From the NCBI RefSeq assembly GCF_000014125.1, contig NC_008593.1, positions 806,001 to 870,000 on the forward strand: a DNA stretch of 64,000 nucleotides. The letters run 5' to 3'. Position 1 is the stretch's first letter. Every line of letters starts with the position of its first letter. Under the pieces are notes generated by a model. That model made no database searches. It saw nothing but the letters and a program-made list of their open reading frames with translations, and had not been told where the DNA came from. Origin of the DNA: Clostridium novyi NT (GTDB lineage: Bacteria > Bacillota > Clostridia > Clostridiales > Clostridiaceae). Positions 26,166 through 35,290 of the stretch are shown piece by piece. The translations under genes were made by a program, and so were the position numbers.

Positions 26166-28283
26166 ATGAACATTTCAGATATAAATCCTAAAGATATAAT
26201 ATTTGCTCTAGATATTGGGACTAGATCTATTATAGGAAATGTAGGAATTGTAAAGGATAAGAAATTTAATACTATATGCGAAAAATACTTAGAACACGAA
26301 GAAAGAGCCATGATAGATGGTCAAATACATGATATTAATTTGGTGGCGAGTACAGTAAATTCTGTGAAAAAGTCTATTGAACAAGAAATTGGAGTGAACC
26401 TTCAAGATGTATCTATAGCAGCAGCGGGAAGGTTTTTAAGAACAATAGAAGTAAGTGCAGAAATAAATTTAGAAGATGATAAGGAAATAGATAGAGAAAT
26501 AATAAGAAGTTTAGAACTTACCGCTGTAAAAAAAGCAGAAGAAGAAGTAAACAAAAAAACACAAGGAAAATTATATTGTGTTGGTTATAGTGTAAAAAAC
26601 TATTATTTAAATGGATATATAATTTCAAATTTACTTTCTCAAAAAGGAGAAAAAATATCAATTGAAGTAATAGCAACTTTTCTTCCACGTTCTGTAGTGG
26701 ACAGCCTTTATTCGGTTATGAACAAAGTTGGACTAAATGTAACTAGCTTGACACTAGAACCTATTGCTGCTATGGAAGCTGTTGTTCCTAAAAAATTAAG
26801 ACTACTTAATATTGCATTAGTGGATGTAGGAGCAGGAACCTCAGATATAGCCATAAGTAGTAATGATAGTATAAGTGCTTATGGAATGGTGCCAATGGCT
26901 GGAGATGAGGTTACAGAAGCTATTGTTCAAAACTTTTTAGTAGATTTTAATACTGCCGAAAAGATAAAAATAGCAACATCTAAGGGAGAAAATATAGAGT
27001 TTGTAGATGTACTTGGAATTGAAAATGAAGCTACTGTAGAAGATGTTGAAAAAGTTATAAAACCAGTTGCTAATAAAATAGCTGAAGAAATAGGAGAAAA
27101 GATAATTGAATTAAATGGCGGAAGAGCACCAAATGCGTTATTTTTAGTTGGTGGAGGAGCTCATACACCATATTTTAAGGAAGCCTTAGGGGAAAGTTTA
27201 GGATTAATAGAAAAAAGAATAGCTATAAAATCAAGGGATGCAGTTATAGATTGTGTAGATTATGATGAAAGTTTAGGGAGTACAGGTGTTACTGTTCTTG
27301 GAATAGCTTTAGTTGCAATTAAAAAGTCAGGGCATGATTTTATTGATATTATTTTAAACGATGAGGTAATAAGTCTTTTCAACTCTCATAAACATAAAGT
27401 TATGGATGTAGTACTTCAATCAGGAATAAATCATAAAGCCTTAATAGGTAAGAATGGTAAAAATATAAGATTTGTTTTAAATGATATTACAAGAGTTGCC
27501 TTTGGAACACTAGCCACAGGTGCAAAAATATATGTAAATGGAGAAAGTGCTACTATTGATAGTGAAGTAAAAGAGGGAGATAGAATTAAAATTTCCTTTG
27601 CAAAAGATGGAAAAGATGCAGCGCCTACAGTAAAAGAATATTTCAAAAATATTAATACAGTAAGTTTTTATTTAAATGATGAAATAGAAAATATATATCC
27701 TATAGTATTTATAAATGATGAAAAAGCATCATTTGATGATATTATAAAAGAAGGAGATAATGTAAAAATAACATTTCCAAATACTTTAGGAGAATATATA
27801 AAATATTATAATAGTGATGAAAAAGAAGATTATTGTTATTATATAAATAATAGTGAAGTTGATTGTTCTTATGTGATTAAAGAAGGGGATAAAGTATATA
27901 AAATAAAAAAGTATACTGAAGATTGCATAGAAAACACTAATATTATTAAAGATGGAAAAGATAAACAAATATTAATTGAAGAAAGTAAAGAGCTAATTGA
28001 AAATAAAGACATTGAAAATAAAGAAGAAAAAAATTTAGAATATAATAAAATGAATAATAAAAGTGAAAACTTATATAAGGAAATTCATATAGTAGTTAAT
28101 GATGAGAAAATTACTTTAAAAGAAAAAGAAAAGTATGTATTTATTGATGTTTTTAATTATATAGACTTTGATTTAACAGTTTCAAAAGGAAATTTAGTAC
28201 TTTTATTAAATGAACAAAAAGCAGGATACTATGATGAGCTTAAAGACGGAGATGTTATAAAAATATTTTGGGAAAATATTTAA
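26166..28283 (+). CDS. FtsA/PilM-like actin-fold protein with repeated beta-grasp-like tail
   Basis: Residues 10-390 are an FtsA-type ATPase: phosphate-1 loop FALDIGTRSIIGNVG, SHS2-like insertion (about 80-170), phosphate-2 loop ALVDVGAGTSDIAI (217-230) and adenosine loop FLVGGGAHTPYF. The 315-residue tail is unlike classical FtsA: a 20-odd-residue hairpin motif xNGxxAxxDxxxKEGDxxKI appears four times, near 457-478, 516-537, 560-580 and 681-702, and the halves 395-480 and 639-705 look like copies of one ThiS/ubiquitin-type fold. There is no obvious membrane-targeting helix at the end. ATG follows AAGGGAG. No ftsZ or pil genes adjoin. Function unknown. Confidence 0.85.
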   Translation: MNISDINPKDIIFALDIGTRSIIGNVGIVKDKKFNTICEKYLEHEERAMIDGQIHDINLVASTVNSVKKSIEQEIGVNLQDVSIAAAGRFLRTIEVSAEINLEDDKEIDREIIRSLELTAVKKAEEEVNKKTQGKLYCVGYSVKNYYLNGYIISNLLSQKGEKISIEVIATFLPRSVVDSLYSVMNKVGLNVTSLTLEPIAAMEAVVPKKLRLLNIALVDVGAGTSDIAISSNDSISAYGMVPMAGDEVTEAIVQNFLVDFNTAEKIKIATSKGENIEFVDVLGIENEATVEDVEKVIKPVANKIAEEIGEKIIELNGGRAPNALFLVGGGAHTPYFKEALGESLGLIEKRIAIKSRDAVIDCVDYDESLGSTGVTVLGIALVAIKKSGHDFIDIILNDEVISLFNSHKHKVMDVVLQSGINHKALIGKNGKNIRFVLNDITRVAFGTLATGAKIYVNGESATIDSEVKEGDRIKISFAKDGKDAAPTVKEYFKNINTVSFYLNDEIENIYPIVFINDEKASFDDIIKEGDNVKITFPNTLGEYIKYYNSDEKEDYCYYINNSEVDCSYVIKEGDKVYKIKKYTEDCIENTNIIKDGKDKQILIEESKELIENKDIENKEEKNLEYNKMNNKSENLYKEIHIVVNDEKITLKEKEKYVFIDVFNYIDFDLTVSKGNLVLLLNEQKAGYYDELKDGDVIKIFWENI

Positions 28284-28301
28284 CTAAAAGGGAGCAATCT
28301 A

Positions 28302-29474
28302 ATGGAAATTATAAAAGAAGCTAATAAAATAAAAGAAGAATTAATTAATATAAGAAGAGATTTTCACATGAATCCTGAATTAGATTTTGATCTTCCAAGG
28401 ACCACAGGAAAAATAGAAGAAATATTAAAAAAAGAAAATATAGAATATTACAGAACATCTAAAAATGGAATTTGCGCTATTATAAGAGGAAATGGTGAAA
28501 AAACAATAGCAATAAGGGCGGATATGGATGCACTACCTATGGAAGATAGAAAACATTGTGAGTATTCATCTAAAGTAAAGGGAAGAATGCATGCTTGTGG
28601 TCATGACGTGCACACTACTATTTTAATTGGTGCCTGTAAAGTATTAAATACCATGAGAGACAAACTAAATGGAAATGTAAAATTTATTTTTGAACCAGCA
28701 GAAGAAACTACAGGTGGAGCTATTCATATGATTGATGAAGGAGTTCTTGAAAATCCTAAAGTTGATGCCATAATAGGTCTTCATGTAGAGCCTAATATAA
28801 GTGCAGGAAAAATAGGAATAAAAAGAGATGTTGTAAATGCAGCATCCAATCCATTTACCATAAAAATAATGGGTAAAGGTGGTCATGGTGCATATCCACA
28901 TAGCACTATAGATCCTATTATAATAAGTGCAAATGTAATAAATGCACTTCAAAATATAATTAGTAGAGAAATACCTCCAACAGATGCGGCTTTAATTACT
29001 ATAGGGTCAATTCATGGAGGAACAGCTCAAAATATAATACCAGAAGAAGTTGAAATATCAGGTATTATGAGAACAATGACAAAAGAGCATAGAGAGTATG
29101 TAAAGGAAAGATTAGTTCAAGTAGTTACAGGAGTAACAGAATCAATGAGAGGAAAATGTGAAATTAAAATTGATGAAAGTTATCCTTGTCTTTATAATGA
29201 TGATACTGTAGTGGATATTCTTGAAAATTCAGCAAAAACTATAATTGGAGAAGAAAATATAATATCTTTAAAGAAGCCAACTATGGGAGTTGAAAGTTTT
29301 GCGTATTTTTCTATGGAAAGACCATCAGCTTTCTACTACTTAGGAACAGGTAATGCTGAAAAAGATACAAATTATCCACTTCATAGTAATTATTTTAATG
29401 TAGATGAAGATGCAATTACAATTGGTGTTGAGATTCATTGTAAGACAGTAATAGACTTTTTAAACAACTTATAA
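28302..29474 (+). CDS. M20D amidohydrolase (HipO/N-acyl-amino-acid hydrolase type)
   Basis: Metal-dependent amidohydrolase with an intact active site: IRADMDALPMED, the M20D signature HACGHDVHTTILIGA (Cys and two His ligands), the catalytic glutamates in FEPAEETTGGA, IGLHVEPN, GKGGHGAYPHSTIDP and the late LGTGNAEKDTNYPLHSNYF with the C-terminal His. Members hydrolyse N-acetyl- or hippuryl-type amino acids or indole-amino acid conjugates. Length 390 is normal. It begins 18 bases after the FtsA-like gene with AAAGGGAG, so the two are co-transcribed, though no functional link is known. Confidence 0.93.
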   Translation: MEIIKEANKIKEELINIRRDFHMNPELDFDLPRTTGKIEEILKKENIEYYRTSKNGICAIIRGNGEKTIAIRADMDALPMEDRKHCEYSSKVKGRMHACGHDVHTTILIGACKVLNTMRDKLNGNVKFIFEPAEETTGGAIHMIDEGVLENPKVDAIIGLHVEPNISAGKIGIKRDVVNAASNPFTIKIMGKGGHGAYPHSTIDPIIISANVINALQNIISREIPPTDAALITIGSIHGGTAQNIIPEEVEISGIMRTMTKEHREYVKERLVQVVTGVTESMRGKCEIKIDESYPCLYNDDTVVDILENSAKTIIGEENIISLKKPTMGVESFAYFSMERPSAFYYLGTGNAEKDTNYPLHSNYFNVDEDAITIGVEIHCKTVIDFLNNL

Positions 29475-29479
29475 AGAAG

Positions 29480-29526
29480 AACCTTACAAGCTATTTATAG
29501 TATTATAAACTACGGCTTGTAAGGTT
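29480..29526 (+). terminator. Probable terminator after the amidohydrolase
   Basis: AACCTTACAAGC (29480-29491) pairs perfectly with 29515-29526; the 23-base loop has its own AT pairing. Only a weak T-tract follows. Confidence 0.65.
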
Positions 29527-29637
29527 TATATAATAATTAAGTTGTAAACTCATATTTATTAGTATATAATTTTTGTATTGCGTCGAAAAAGAGAGATTAT
29601 TAATAGAATATATGGTATTATCATTTGGAGGTATAAT

Positions 29638-30609
29638 ATGAGAATAGAAATAGGACCTAATGAAGCGGGACAAAGACTAGATAAATTTTGCAGAAAATGG
29701 TTAGAAGATGTTCCACTAGGAGCTATATTTAAAGCACTTAGAAAAGGCGATATTAGAGTAAATGGAAAAAAAGCAAAACAAAATTATTTTCTTGAAGAAG
29801 AAGATGTAGTAGAGACAAAATACATTGAATCTTACAAGAAAAACAAAAAAAATGTTCCAAAGAAGTTTCAAGAAGTTAATTTTAGTTCAATTAAAATAGC
29901 TTATGAAGATGAAAATATGCTTATTATTGAAAAATGGCCAGGTGTTTTAGTGCATTCTGATAAAAAAGATGGAGATCCTACATTAACAGATTATGTACTA
30001 TCTTACTTATTTAACAAAGGAGAATATATTCCAGAAAATGAAGTCACATTTACTCCAGCTCCATGTAACAGATTGGATCGTAACACTTCTGGAATGGTTA
30101 TATTCGGTAAGAATTTCAAAAGCTTGAAATTGCTAAATGAAATGATAAGAGAAAGAAAGATAAGTAAATATTATAATGCATTAGTTAAAGGAAAAATAAG
30201 AGAAGGACGTTATGAAGCTTACATATCTAAAGATCAGATAAATAATATATCTGAAATACATTTAAACAAAAAACCAAATTCTAAGAAAATAGCTATGGAA
30301 GTAAAAGTTATAGACACAGTAGGAACATTTTCTTTCTTAGAGCTTGATTTAATAACAGGTAGAAGCCATCAACTTAGAGCACATTTATCATTCCTTGGAA
30401 ATCCAATAATAGGTGATGATAAGTATGGTGATAGAAAGTTAAATAGCTTCTTTAATAATAAATATGGATTGAGCTTTCAATTCTTGTATGCTTACAAATT
30501 AATCTTTAAAGATTGCCCAGAAGAACTTGCTTATATGGAAAATAAAATCATAACACAAGCTTTACCTCCAATATTTAAAAAGGTAAAAAAGGATGTTTTG
30601 AAATTTTAG
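29638..30609 (+). CDS. Pseudouridine synthase, RluC/RluD family
   Basis: RNA uridine isomerase. Residues 1-75 are an S4 RNA-binding domain (GQRLDKFCRKWL, KALRKGDIRVNGKK) and the catalytic domain holds RLDRNTSGMVIFGKN with the invariant Asp, VLVHSDKKDGDPTLTDYV, and LITGRSHQLRAHLSFLGNPI. I start at ATG 29638 after TTTGGAGG; the frame extends 20 codons upstream without a ribosome binding site. 323 residues is typical. Target is probably 23S rRNA; which position is not decidable. Followed 12 bases later by the YtgP-like gene, so probably one operon. Confidence 0.93.
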   Translation: MRIEIGPNEAGQRLDKFCRKWLEDVPLGAIFKALRKGDIRVNGKKAKQNYFLEEEDVVETKYIESYKKNKKNVPKKFQEVNFSSIKIAYEDENMLIIEKWPGVLVHSDKKDGDPTLTDYVLSYLFNKGEYIPENEVTFTPAPCNRLDRNTSGMVIFGKNFKSLKLLNEMIRERKISKYYNALVKGKIREGRYEAYISKDQINNISEIHLNKKPNSKKIAMEVKVIDTVGTFSFLELDLITGRSHQLRAHLSFLGNPIIGDDKYGDRKLNSFFNNKYGLSFQFLYAYKLIFKDCPEELAYMENKIITQALPPIFKKVKKDVLKF

Positions 30610-30621
30610 GGGAGTTTTAGT

Positions 30622-32235
30622 ATGAAGAAACAATCAACTACTAAAGGGTTCGCAATATTGTCGGCAGCAGGGATAATTGTAAAATTATTATCCCTTTTAT
30701 ACATACCCTTTTTAAAAAGAATAATAACTTTAAATGGATATGGAATATATGGTGCATCTTATAAAATATATGTTTGGATATATGTTCTTGCAAATTCAGG
30801 TATACCAGTTGCAATATCAAAACTAGTATCTGAATATATGGCTCTTGAACATTATAAAGATGCAATAAAAAGTTTTAAAATAGCTAGATTTATGATGCTT
30901 ATTATTGGAACGGTCATGAGTTTATTTATGTTTATTCTTGCGGGACCACTTGCAAATGCAATTGGGTATCCTAATGCTAAATTATCTATAATGGCTCTTG
31001 CACCAACTATATTTTTTACATCAATAGTATCTTGTTATAGAGGATATTTTCAAGGTAGAGGAAATATGACTCCAACAGCTATTTCACAAATATTAGAGCA
31101 GATAATAAATACTATCTTTACTCTTGTATTTGCAGCTATGCTTATGAAGTATGGTGTAGATGCAGGATGTGCAGGGGGAACGCTTGGTACTTCACTTGGT
31201 TCACTTATTGCGGCTGTATATCTTATAATTGTATATGAAAAAAATAAAGTTATTAGAGTGCCAAAGGGACATAAGTATGAAGATAAAAGTGTGCATACAA
31301 ATAAACAACTATTAAAAAGAATTGTTCTCTATGGACTTCCTGTAGTAATTTGTGTTGGACTTCAATATTCAGGAGATATAATTGACCTTGGAATAGTAAA
31401 GAGAAGATTATTACATTGTGGACTTTCAGATGTTGCAAGTAATGAAAAGTGGGCTTTATTTAACATGTATAGAACGCTTCTTAGTGTTCCTATAACTATG
31501 GTATCTGCTCTTGCTGCAACAGTATTACCAGCAGTGTCAAGTGCTTATTCCATAAGGGACAAGGATGAAGTTAGAAATAAAGTAAATTATGCATTTAGAT
31601 TTTGCTTTTTAGTGGCAGTTCCATCTGCTATTGGACTTGCAGTGTTACACGATGGTGTATTCCAATTATTATTTAAAGAATCGCAAGGAGGGGTATTCCT
31701 TCTATATGGTTCCATTGTGTTAATATTAAATGCTATAGTTCTTATACAAACATCAATACTTCAAAGTATAGGAAAGTTATATGCATCGACAGTATTTATG
31801 GTGTTTGGTGTTATTGGGAAGATAGTTACAAATTACATTTTAGTTGGAATTCCTAAAATAAATATATTAGGAGCTATATTTGGAAACATGATGTTTTTCT
31901 TAATACCATTAGTTCTTAACTATAAACTAATAAATAAAGTTCTAAGATTAAGAGTTAAACTTATAGCTCACTTTATAAAACCATTCTTAGCTTCTGTTTT
32001 AATGGGAATTGTGGTTTATGGTTCATATATTTCAGTTAAAATATTAATACTGAACTTTGCAGTTACAGGATATTTAAATGATGCCATATCTACAATAATA
32101 GCCGTTGTAATAGGTATGTTTATATACATTTATGGACTTGTTATAGTAGGTGGAATAAGAAAAGAAGATATGAATGAATTCCCAAGTAAAATTACAAGAT
32201 TGATACCTAAATTTCTTTTAGAAAAAGTAAAATAA
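30622..32235 (+). CDS. MOP-superfamily flippase, YtgP/MurJ-like
   Basis: 537 residues, about 14 membrane helices, in the polysaccharide-transport/SpoVB/MurJ superfamily. The N-terminal TTKGFAILSAAGIIVKLLSL and CYRGYFQGRGNMTPTAISQI followed by LEQIINTIF resemble Bacillus YtgP (MurJ), which flips lipid II across the membrane. Start ATG follows TTAGGGGAG. It faces a second, SpoVB-like paralogue tail to tail, separated only by one terminator. Lipid II as substrate is inference from resemblance. Confidence 0.85.
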   Translation: MKKQSTTKGFAILSAAGIIVKLLSLLYIPFLKRIITLNGYGIYGASYKIYVWIYVLANSGIPVAISKLVSEYMALEHYKDAIKSFKIARFMMLIIGTVMSLFMFILAGPLANAIGYPNAKLSIMALAPTIFFTSIVSCYRGYFQGRGNMTPTAISQILEQIINTIFTLVFAAMLMKYGVDAGCAGGTLGTSLGSLIAAVYLIIVYEKNKVIRVPKGHKYEDKSVHTNKQLLKRIVLYGLPVVICVGLQYSGDIIDLGIVKRRLLHCGLSDVASNEKWALFNMYRTLLSVPITMVSALAATVLPAVSSAYSIRDKDEVRNKVNYAFRFCFLVAVPSAIGLAVLHDGVFQLLFKESQGGVFLLYGSIVLILNAIVLIQTSILQSIGKLYASTVFMVFGVIGKIVTNYILVGIPKINILGAIFGNMMFFLIPLVLNYKLINKVLRLRVKLIAHFIKPFLASVLMGIVVYGSYISVKILILNFAVTGYLNDAISTIIAVVIGMFIYIYGLVIVGGIRKEDMNEFPSKITRLIPKFLLEKVK

Positions 32236-32275
32236 TAAATGAATGAATATATAATAAAATAAAATTAGCATAATG

Positions 32276-32310
32276 AAAATGCCCTAAAGACTTATTCTTT
32301 AGGGCATTTT
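32276..32310. terminator. Bidirectional terminator between the two flippase genes
   Basis: AAAATGCCCTAAAG (32276-32289) pairs perfectly with 32297-32310, 7-base loop, flanking A and T tracts. Confidence 0.92.
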
Positions 32311-32311
32311 A

Positions 32312-33826
32312 TTATTGTTTTTTTAGTGTTTTAGATAAAATAGAATTTATACTGAAGAATAAGAAGAAGGCAAAAATTATTATTGTTATTATTTTAAATT
32401 TAAAAAATGATCCTGGTATTAAATTATTCATAATATTTATTATAAAATAAATTAGTAGACTTAAAAGAATATCTATAAATATATTTTCATTATGAAATTC
32501 CATATAACATTTTTTATTTATTTCATGAATGTTTAAAATAAAGCTAGTTATGGAAGTTATAAGTAAGCTTATACCATATCCAAGTATGTTTATGCTAGGA
32601 ATTGAAGTTAGTATATATAAAAGAATAAGTTCCTCCACAGCTACAATTATTGAATTCCTAAGTAAAACTCCTTGTTTACCAAGCCCATTTAAAATGCTAA
32701 AGGTTGTTACTGATAAGTAAGTAAACGGGGCAGAGATTGCGGCAAACTTAATATAAGTTCCAAGATCATCACGGGCAAAGAATAGTTTACCTAAAGATGT
32801 TGGAATGCTGAAACATACAATTAAAGTCGCAAGTCCAATTAAAAATGAAAGTTTAATTACTTGTGTTAATCTCTCTTCAAGAAGCATGTATTCTTTCTTT
32901 TCAACGTTTTCTGCAATATCTGGTATAAGAACTATGGACATTGATGTTATAACTACTAAAGGAAAGAATATTATTGTAAGCGCCATTCCAGAGAACTTTC
33001 CAATCATTCCAAGAGCCGTTGTATGACTAAATCCTGCAAGAAGAAGTCTTCTTGGAAGAATTAACGTAGAAACTGTGGATATTGCTGTAGTTAAGAATCC
33101 ATTTAATGAAAGCGGAACTGCCATAAATAAAATATCAAAAAGTAGTTGAGCACCATTTTCAAGAGGGTATTCATCACATTTACTAAAATCTTTAGCTTTA
33201 CTTATTTTATAAAAAATATATAGTAATAAGAAGCTTACAAATTCACCAGCAGCAAGGGCCGCATAAACAGAGGTTACTGTGTACTCTATTTCTTTTATAG
33301 GCAATGCTTTTATTATAAGTATAGTTACTATTATCCTAATGAATTTTTCAAATATGTCTATTAGTGCAGGAGTATTTACATTGGATATTCCGTAAAAATA
33401 CCCTTTTATTATTGAAGAAAGTGCTACGAATGTTAAAGCGATACACACTAGTATTAAACTATAAATACTTCTAGGATCTTTTATAATTTTTATACTTATG
33501 TATTTTGAATTCATTGATACAAAAAGAGCAATAAAAATAGCCCATATTAAATCAAATACCATTGTTGCATGAACGCATTTATGTAAGTTTCTACAGTCAT
33601 TTTTACTATAAAATGAAGAGGCTTGTTTTGAAAGGGCGGTTACCATACCACCACAGACAAGACAACAAAACAAATCATATATAGGCATTATAAGAGCATA
33701 AAGTCCTGTACCTTCAGCTCCAAGTTCTCTAGACAGGATTATGGAAAAAACAAATTTTAAAATACCTGTTGTAGAATTAGATAAGGTTAATAGTATGGAG
33801 TTTTTTACAAATTTATCAGCTTTCAT
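32312..33826 (-). CDS. spoVB: SpoVB-like MOP-superfamily flippase
   Basis: 504-residue, about 14-helix membrane protein starting MKADKFVKNSILLTLSNSTT. SpoVB-like landmarks include RELGAEGTGLYALIMPIYDL, ALSSIIKGYFYGISNVNTPA with LIDIFEKFIRI, and SFSILNGLGKQGVLLRNSI. SpoVB is needed for spore cortex peptidoglycan. I start at ATG 33826 after GAAAGGTTGGG; the 18 extra upstream codons have no site. A sigma-E-like pair (GAATATA at 33887-33881, 14 bases, CATAATTA at 33866-33859, minus strand) lies 33 bases upstream, a weak hint of sporulation control. Confidence 0.82.
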   Translation of the reverse strand: MKADKFVKNSILLTLSNSTTGILKFVFSIILSRELGAEGTGLYALIMPIYDLFCCLVCGGMVTALSKQASSFYSKNDCRNLHKCVHATMVFDLIWAIFIALFVSMNSKYISIKIIKDPRSIYSLILVCIALTFVALSSIIKGYFYGISNVNTPALIDIFEKFIRIIVTILIIKALPIKEIEYTVTSVYAALAAGEFVSFLLLYIFYKISKAKDFSKCDEYPLENGAQLLFDILFMAVPLSLNGFLTTAISTVSTLILPRRLLLAGFSHTTALGMIGKFSGMALTIIFFPLVVITSMSIVLIPDIAENVEKKEYMLLEERLTQVIKLSFLIGLATLIVCFSIPTSLGKLFFARDDLGTYIKFAAISAPFTYLSVTTFSILNGLGKQGVLLRNSIIVAVEELILLYILTSIPSINILGYGISLLITSITSFILNIHEINKKCYMEFHNENIFIDILLSLLIYFIINIMNNLIPGSFFKFKIITIIIFAFFLFFSINSILSKTLKKQ

Positions 33827-33941
33827 ATTACCCAACCTTTCACAATTAATAACACTAATAATTATGTTACAGAAGCTCATTATATTCTAAATTTCATAAA
33901 TCAGAAAATATTACATATATATTTATATTTATATATAAAAG

Positions 33942-33969
33942 AACTAAATTCGACAAATAGCATATTATA
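33942..33969 (+). promoter_or_regulatory. Candidate sigma-K-like promoter of the Cys-module genes
   Basis: AACT (33942-33945), 15 bases, CATATTATA (33961-33969). The -10 fits CATAnnnTA exactly; the -35 and spacing are one base off the Bacillus pattern. In so AT-rich a gap this could be chance. Confidence 0.3.
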
Positions 33970-34008
33970 AATTAGAAAGTATAAAATTTATAAAAGGAGA
34001 TGGGTGTT

Positions 34009-34464
34009 TTGGAAACACTTAAAAATAGAAGTAAAGAAGATATTTTAGAAGACTTAAAAAAATGTGAAGACAAACTAATGGAGCTTTTTAAAAATATAAA
34101 TGAAGAAACAAATAAGATAGAATCATTAAATGAAGAATTAGATAGAATAGAAGAAAATAGTGAAGAAATTATTAACAATAATGTAGATAGAATAAATCAT
34201 TTAAATGATGATGAAAAATTTACTAGACATGGTTCTGGAAATAGAAAAATACAATGTACTGGACAAAGTTTTGCTGAAGCACATGGAAGATATACTGTAT
34301 CTGAGGATAAAGTTCTTAAAAATAAAGCTGTAGCAAGAAGTATAGCAGTCGGAAAGCACAATGTATGGTCTATGACTTCAAGTTGGTTAAAATGTAAATG
34401 TGCAAAAAAATGTGATGATAGAGCTTATTGGTGTATATGTAAACCTATAAGGGATTGCCATTAA
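34009..34464 (+). CDS. Unknown protein: coiled coil plus one C-x45-C-x-C module
   Basis: No family recognised. Residues 1-65 (TTG start) are a highly charged coiled coil (KNRSKEDILEDLKKCEDKLM onward). From Cys83 a different, Ala/Ser/Gly-alternating stretch runs (CTGQSFAEAHGRYTV, NKAVARSIAVGKHNV) and closes with WLKCKC (Cys129, Cys131), then a Cys-rich tail with Cys135, 142, 144 and 150. The same C-x(45-50)-C-x-C arrangement occurs twice in the next gene. I prefer TTG 34009, 9 bases after AAAAGGAG, over ATG 34000, which touches that site. No signal peptide. Possible spore-coat/exosporium or metal-binding role is inference only. Confidence 0.75.
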   Translation: METLKNRSKEDILEDLKKCEDKLMELFKNINEETNKIESLNEELDRIEENSEEIINNNVDRINHLNDDEKFTRHGSGNRKIQCTGQSFAEAHGRYTVSEDKVLKNKAVARSIAVGKHNVWSMTSSWLKCKCAKKCDDRAYWCICKPIRDCH

Positions 34465-34485
34465 TGGTAAGGGGGTTGGACAATT

Positions 34486-35214
34486 ATGGAAGATTTAAAG
34501 AATAATATAAATAATCTTAAAGAAAAAATAAAAGAAGTAGTAAAAGAAATAGAATTAGAGTTAAAAAATTCAAAAAATATAATAAAGAATATAAAAGAAA
34601 TTAATCCAGAAGTAATAACATCAAATTTGCGTAATGGAGATGTATACTGTAGTTCAATGGCAAATGCAATGGCAAGTAGTGATTGGTATACTGCAACTGC
34701 TACTATGGCCTATCCTAATTATAGTGAATTTTATGCAATAGCTATTGGATGGAGTTATGCTATTGCAGGAGGAGAATCTTTGGTGAGTTGTGTTTGTGGT
34801 GATTTTGCTCCTTTGCAAAATAAAAATGGAACAGATATGAAAACAAAGTATATTTCTAAATTTAATAAAGATATTGAAGAAAATAAAGAAATTAAAAAGT
34901 TAAAAGAGTCAATAAAAAATAAATGCCAAAGGATAAAAGGTTATGTAGATGAAATAATAAAGATTACTCGATATGAACAAATAAATAATATAGATGATGA
35001 CAATATAAAGATAATAAAATCAAATGGAGTAACCTTAGTTTGCGTAGGATATGCTTCATCAGAAGGATATGGTGATAAGGCTAGCAACTCTTACAGTGGT
35101 GTTATTAATAATGAAAATTTAGCAACTTCTTATTCTAGAGCTGATTCAATAGGAAATAATGTAGCTATAGTGTATGGATATTCTTATTTAGATTGCAACT
35201 GTAAGCAATGTTAA
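34486..35214 (+). CDS. Unknown protein: two coiled-coil plus C-x46/50-C-x-C modules
   Basis: 242 residues without a recognised family. Residues 1-40 form a coiled coil (MEDLKNNINNLKEKIKEVVK); 55-104 a first module from Cys55 (YCSSMANAMASSDWYTATAT, YAIAIGWSYAIAGGES) to SCVC (Cys102, Cys104); 125-165 a second charged helix; 186-239 a second module from Cys186 (VCVGYASSEGYGDKASNSYS, SYSRADSIGNN) to LDCNCKQC (Cys237, 239, 242). It is thus an internally duplicated version of the upstream gene. Small residues recur at alternate positions after each opening Cys, suggesting beta strands. ATG follows AAGGGGG, 21 bases after the first gene. No export signal. Confidence 0.78.
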   Translation: MEDLKNNINNLKEKIKEVVKEIELELKNSKNIIKNIKEINPEVITSNLRNGDVYCSSMANAMASSDWYTATATMAYPNYSEFYAIAIGWSYAIAGGESLVSCVCGDFAPLQNKNGTDMKTKYISKFNKDIEENKEIKKLKESIKNKCQRIKGYVDEIIKITRYEQINNIDDDNIKIIKSNGVTLVCVGYASSEGYGDKASNSYSGVINNENLATSYSRADSIGNNVAIVYGYSYLDCNCKQC

Positions 35215-35233
35215 GATAAGTAGTAATAGTGGG

Positions 35234-35273
35234 AAAAGACTATGTTTCAAAAATTTTTGAAACATAGTCTTTT
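35234..35273. terminator. Bidirectional terminator, perfect 40-bp palindrome
   Basis: The two halves 35234-35253 and 35254-35273 are exact reverse complements (AAAAGACTATG at the outside, AAAAATTTTT at the centre). It ends the Cys-module operon and the convergent symporter gene. Confidence 0.88.
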
Positions 35274-35290
35274 TAACATAATGTAAAATT

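Noticed and set aside
34009..35214. CRISPR, phage or insertion element origin of the Cys-module genes
   Set aside because: No repeats, integrase, transposase or inverted ends around them; base composition resembles the neighbours.
35234..35273. Perfect 40-bp palindrome as an operator or IS end
   Set aside because: It lies between two convergent stop codons with A and T tracts, so a bidirectional terminator explains it.
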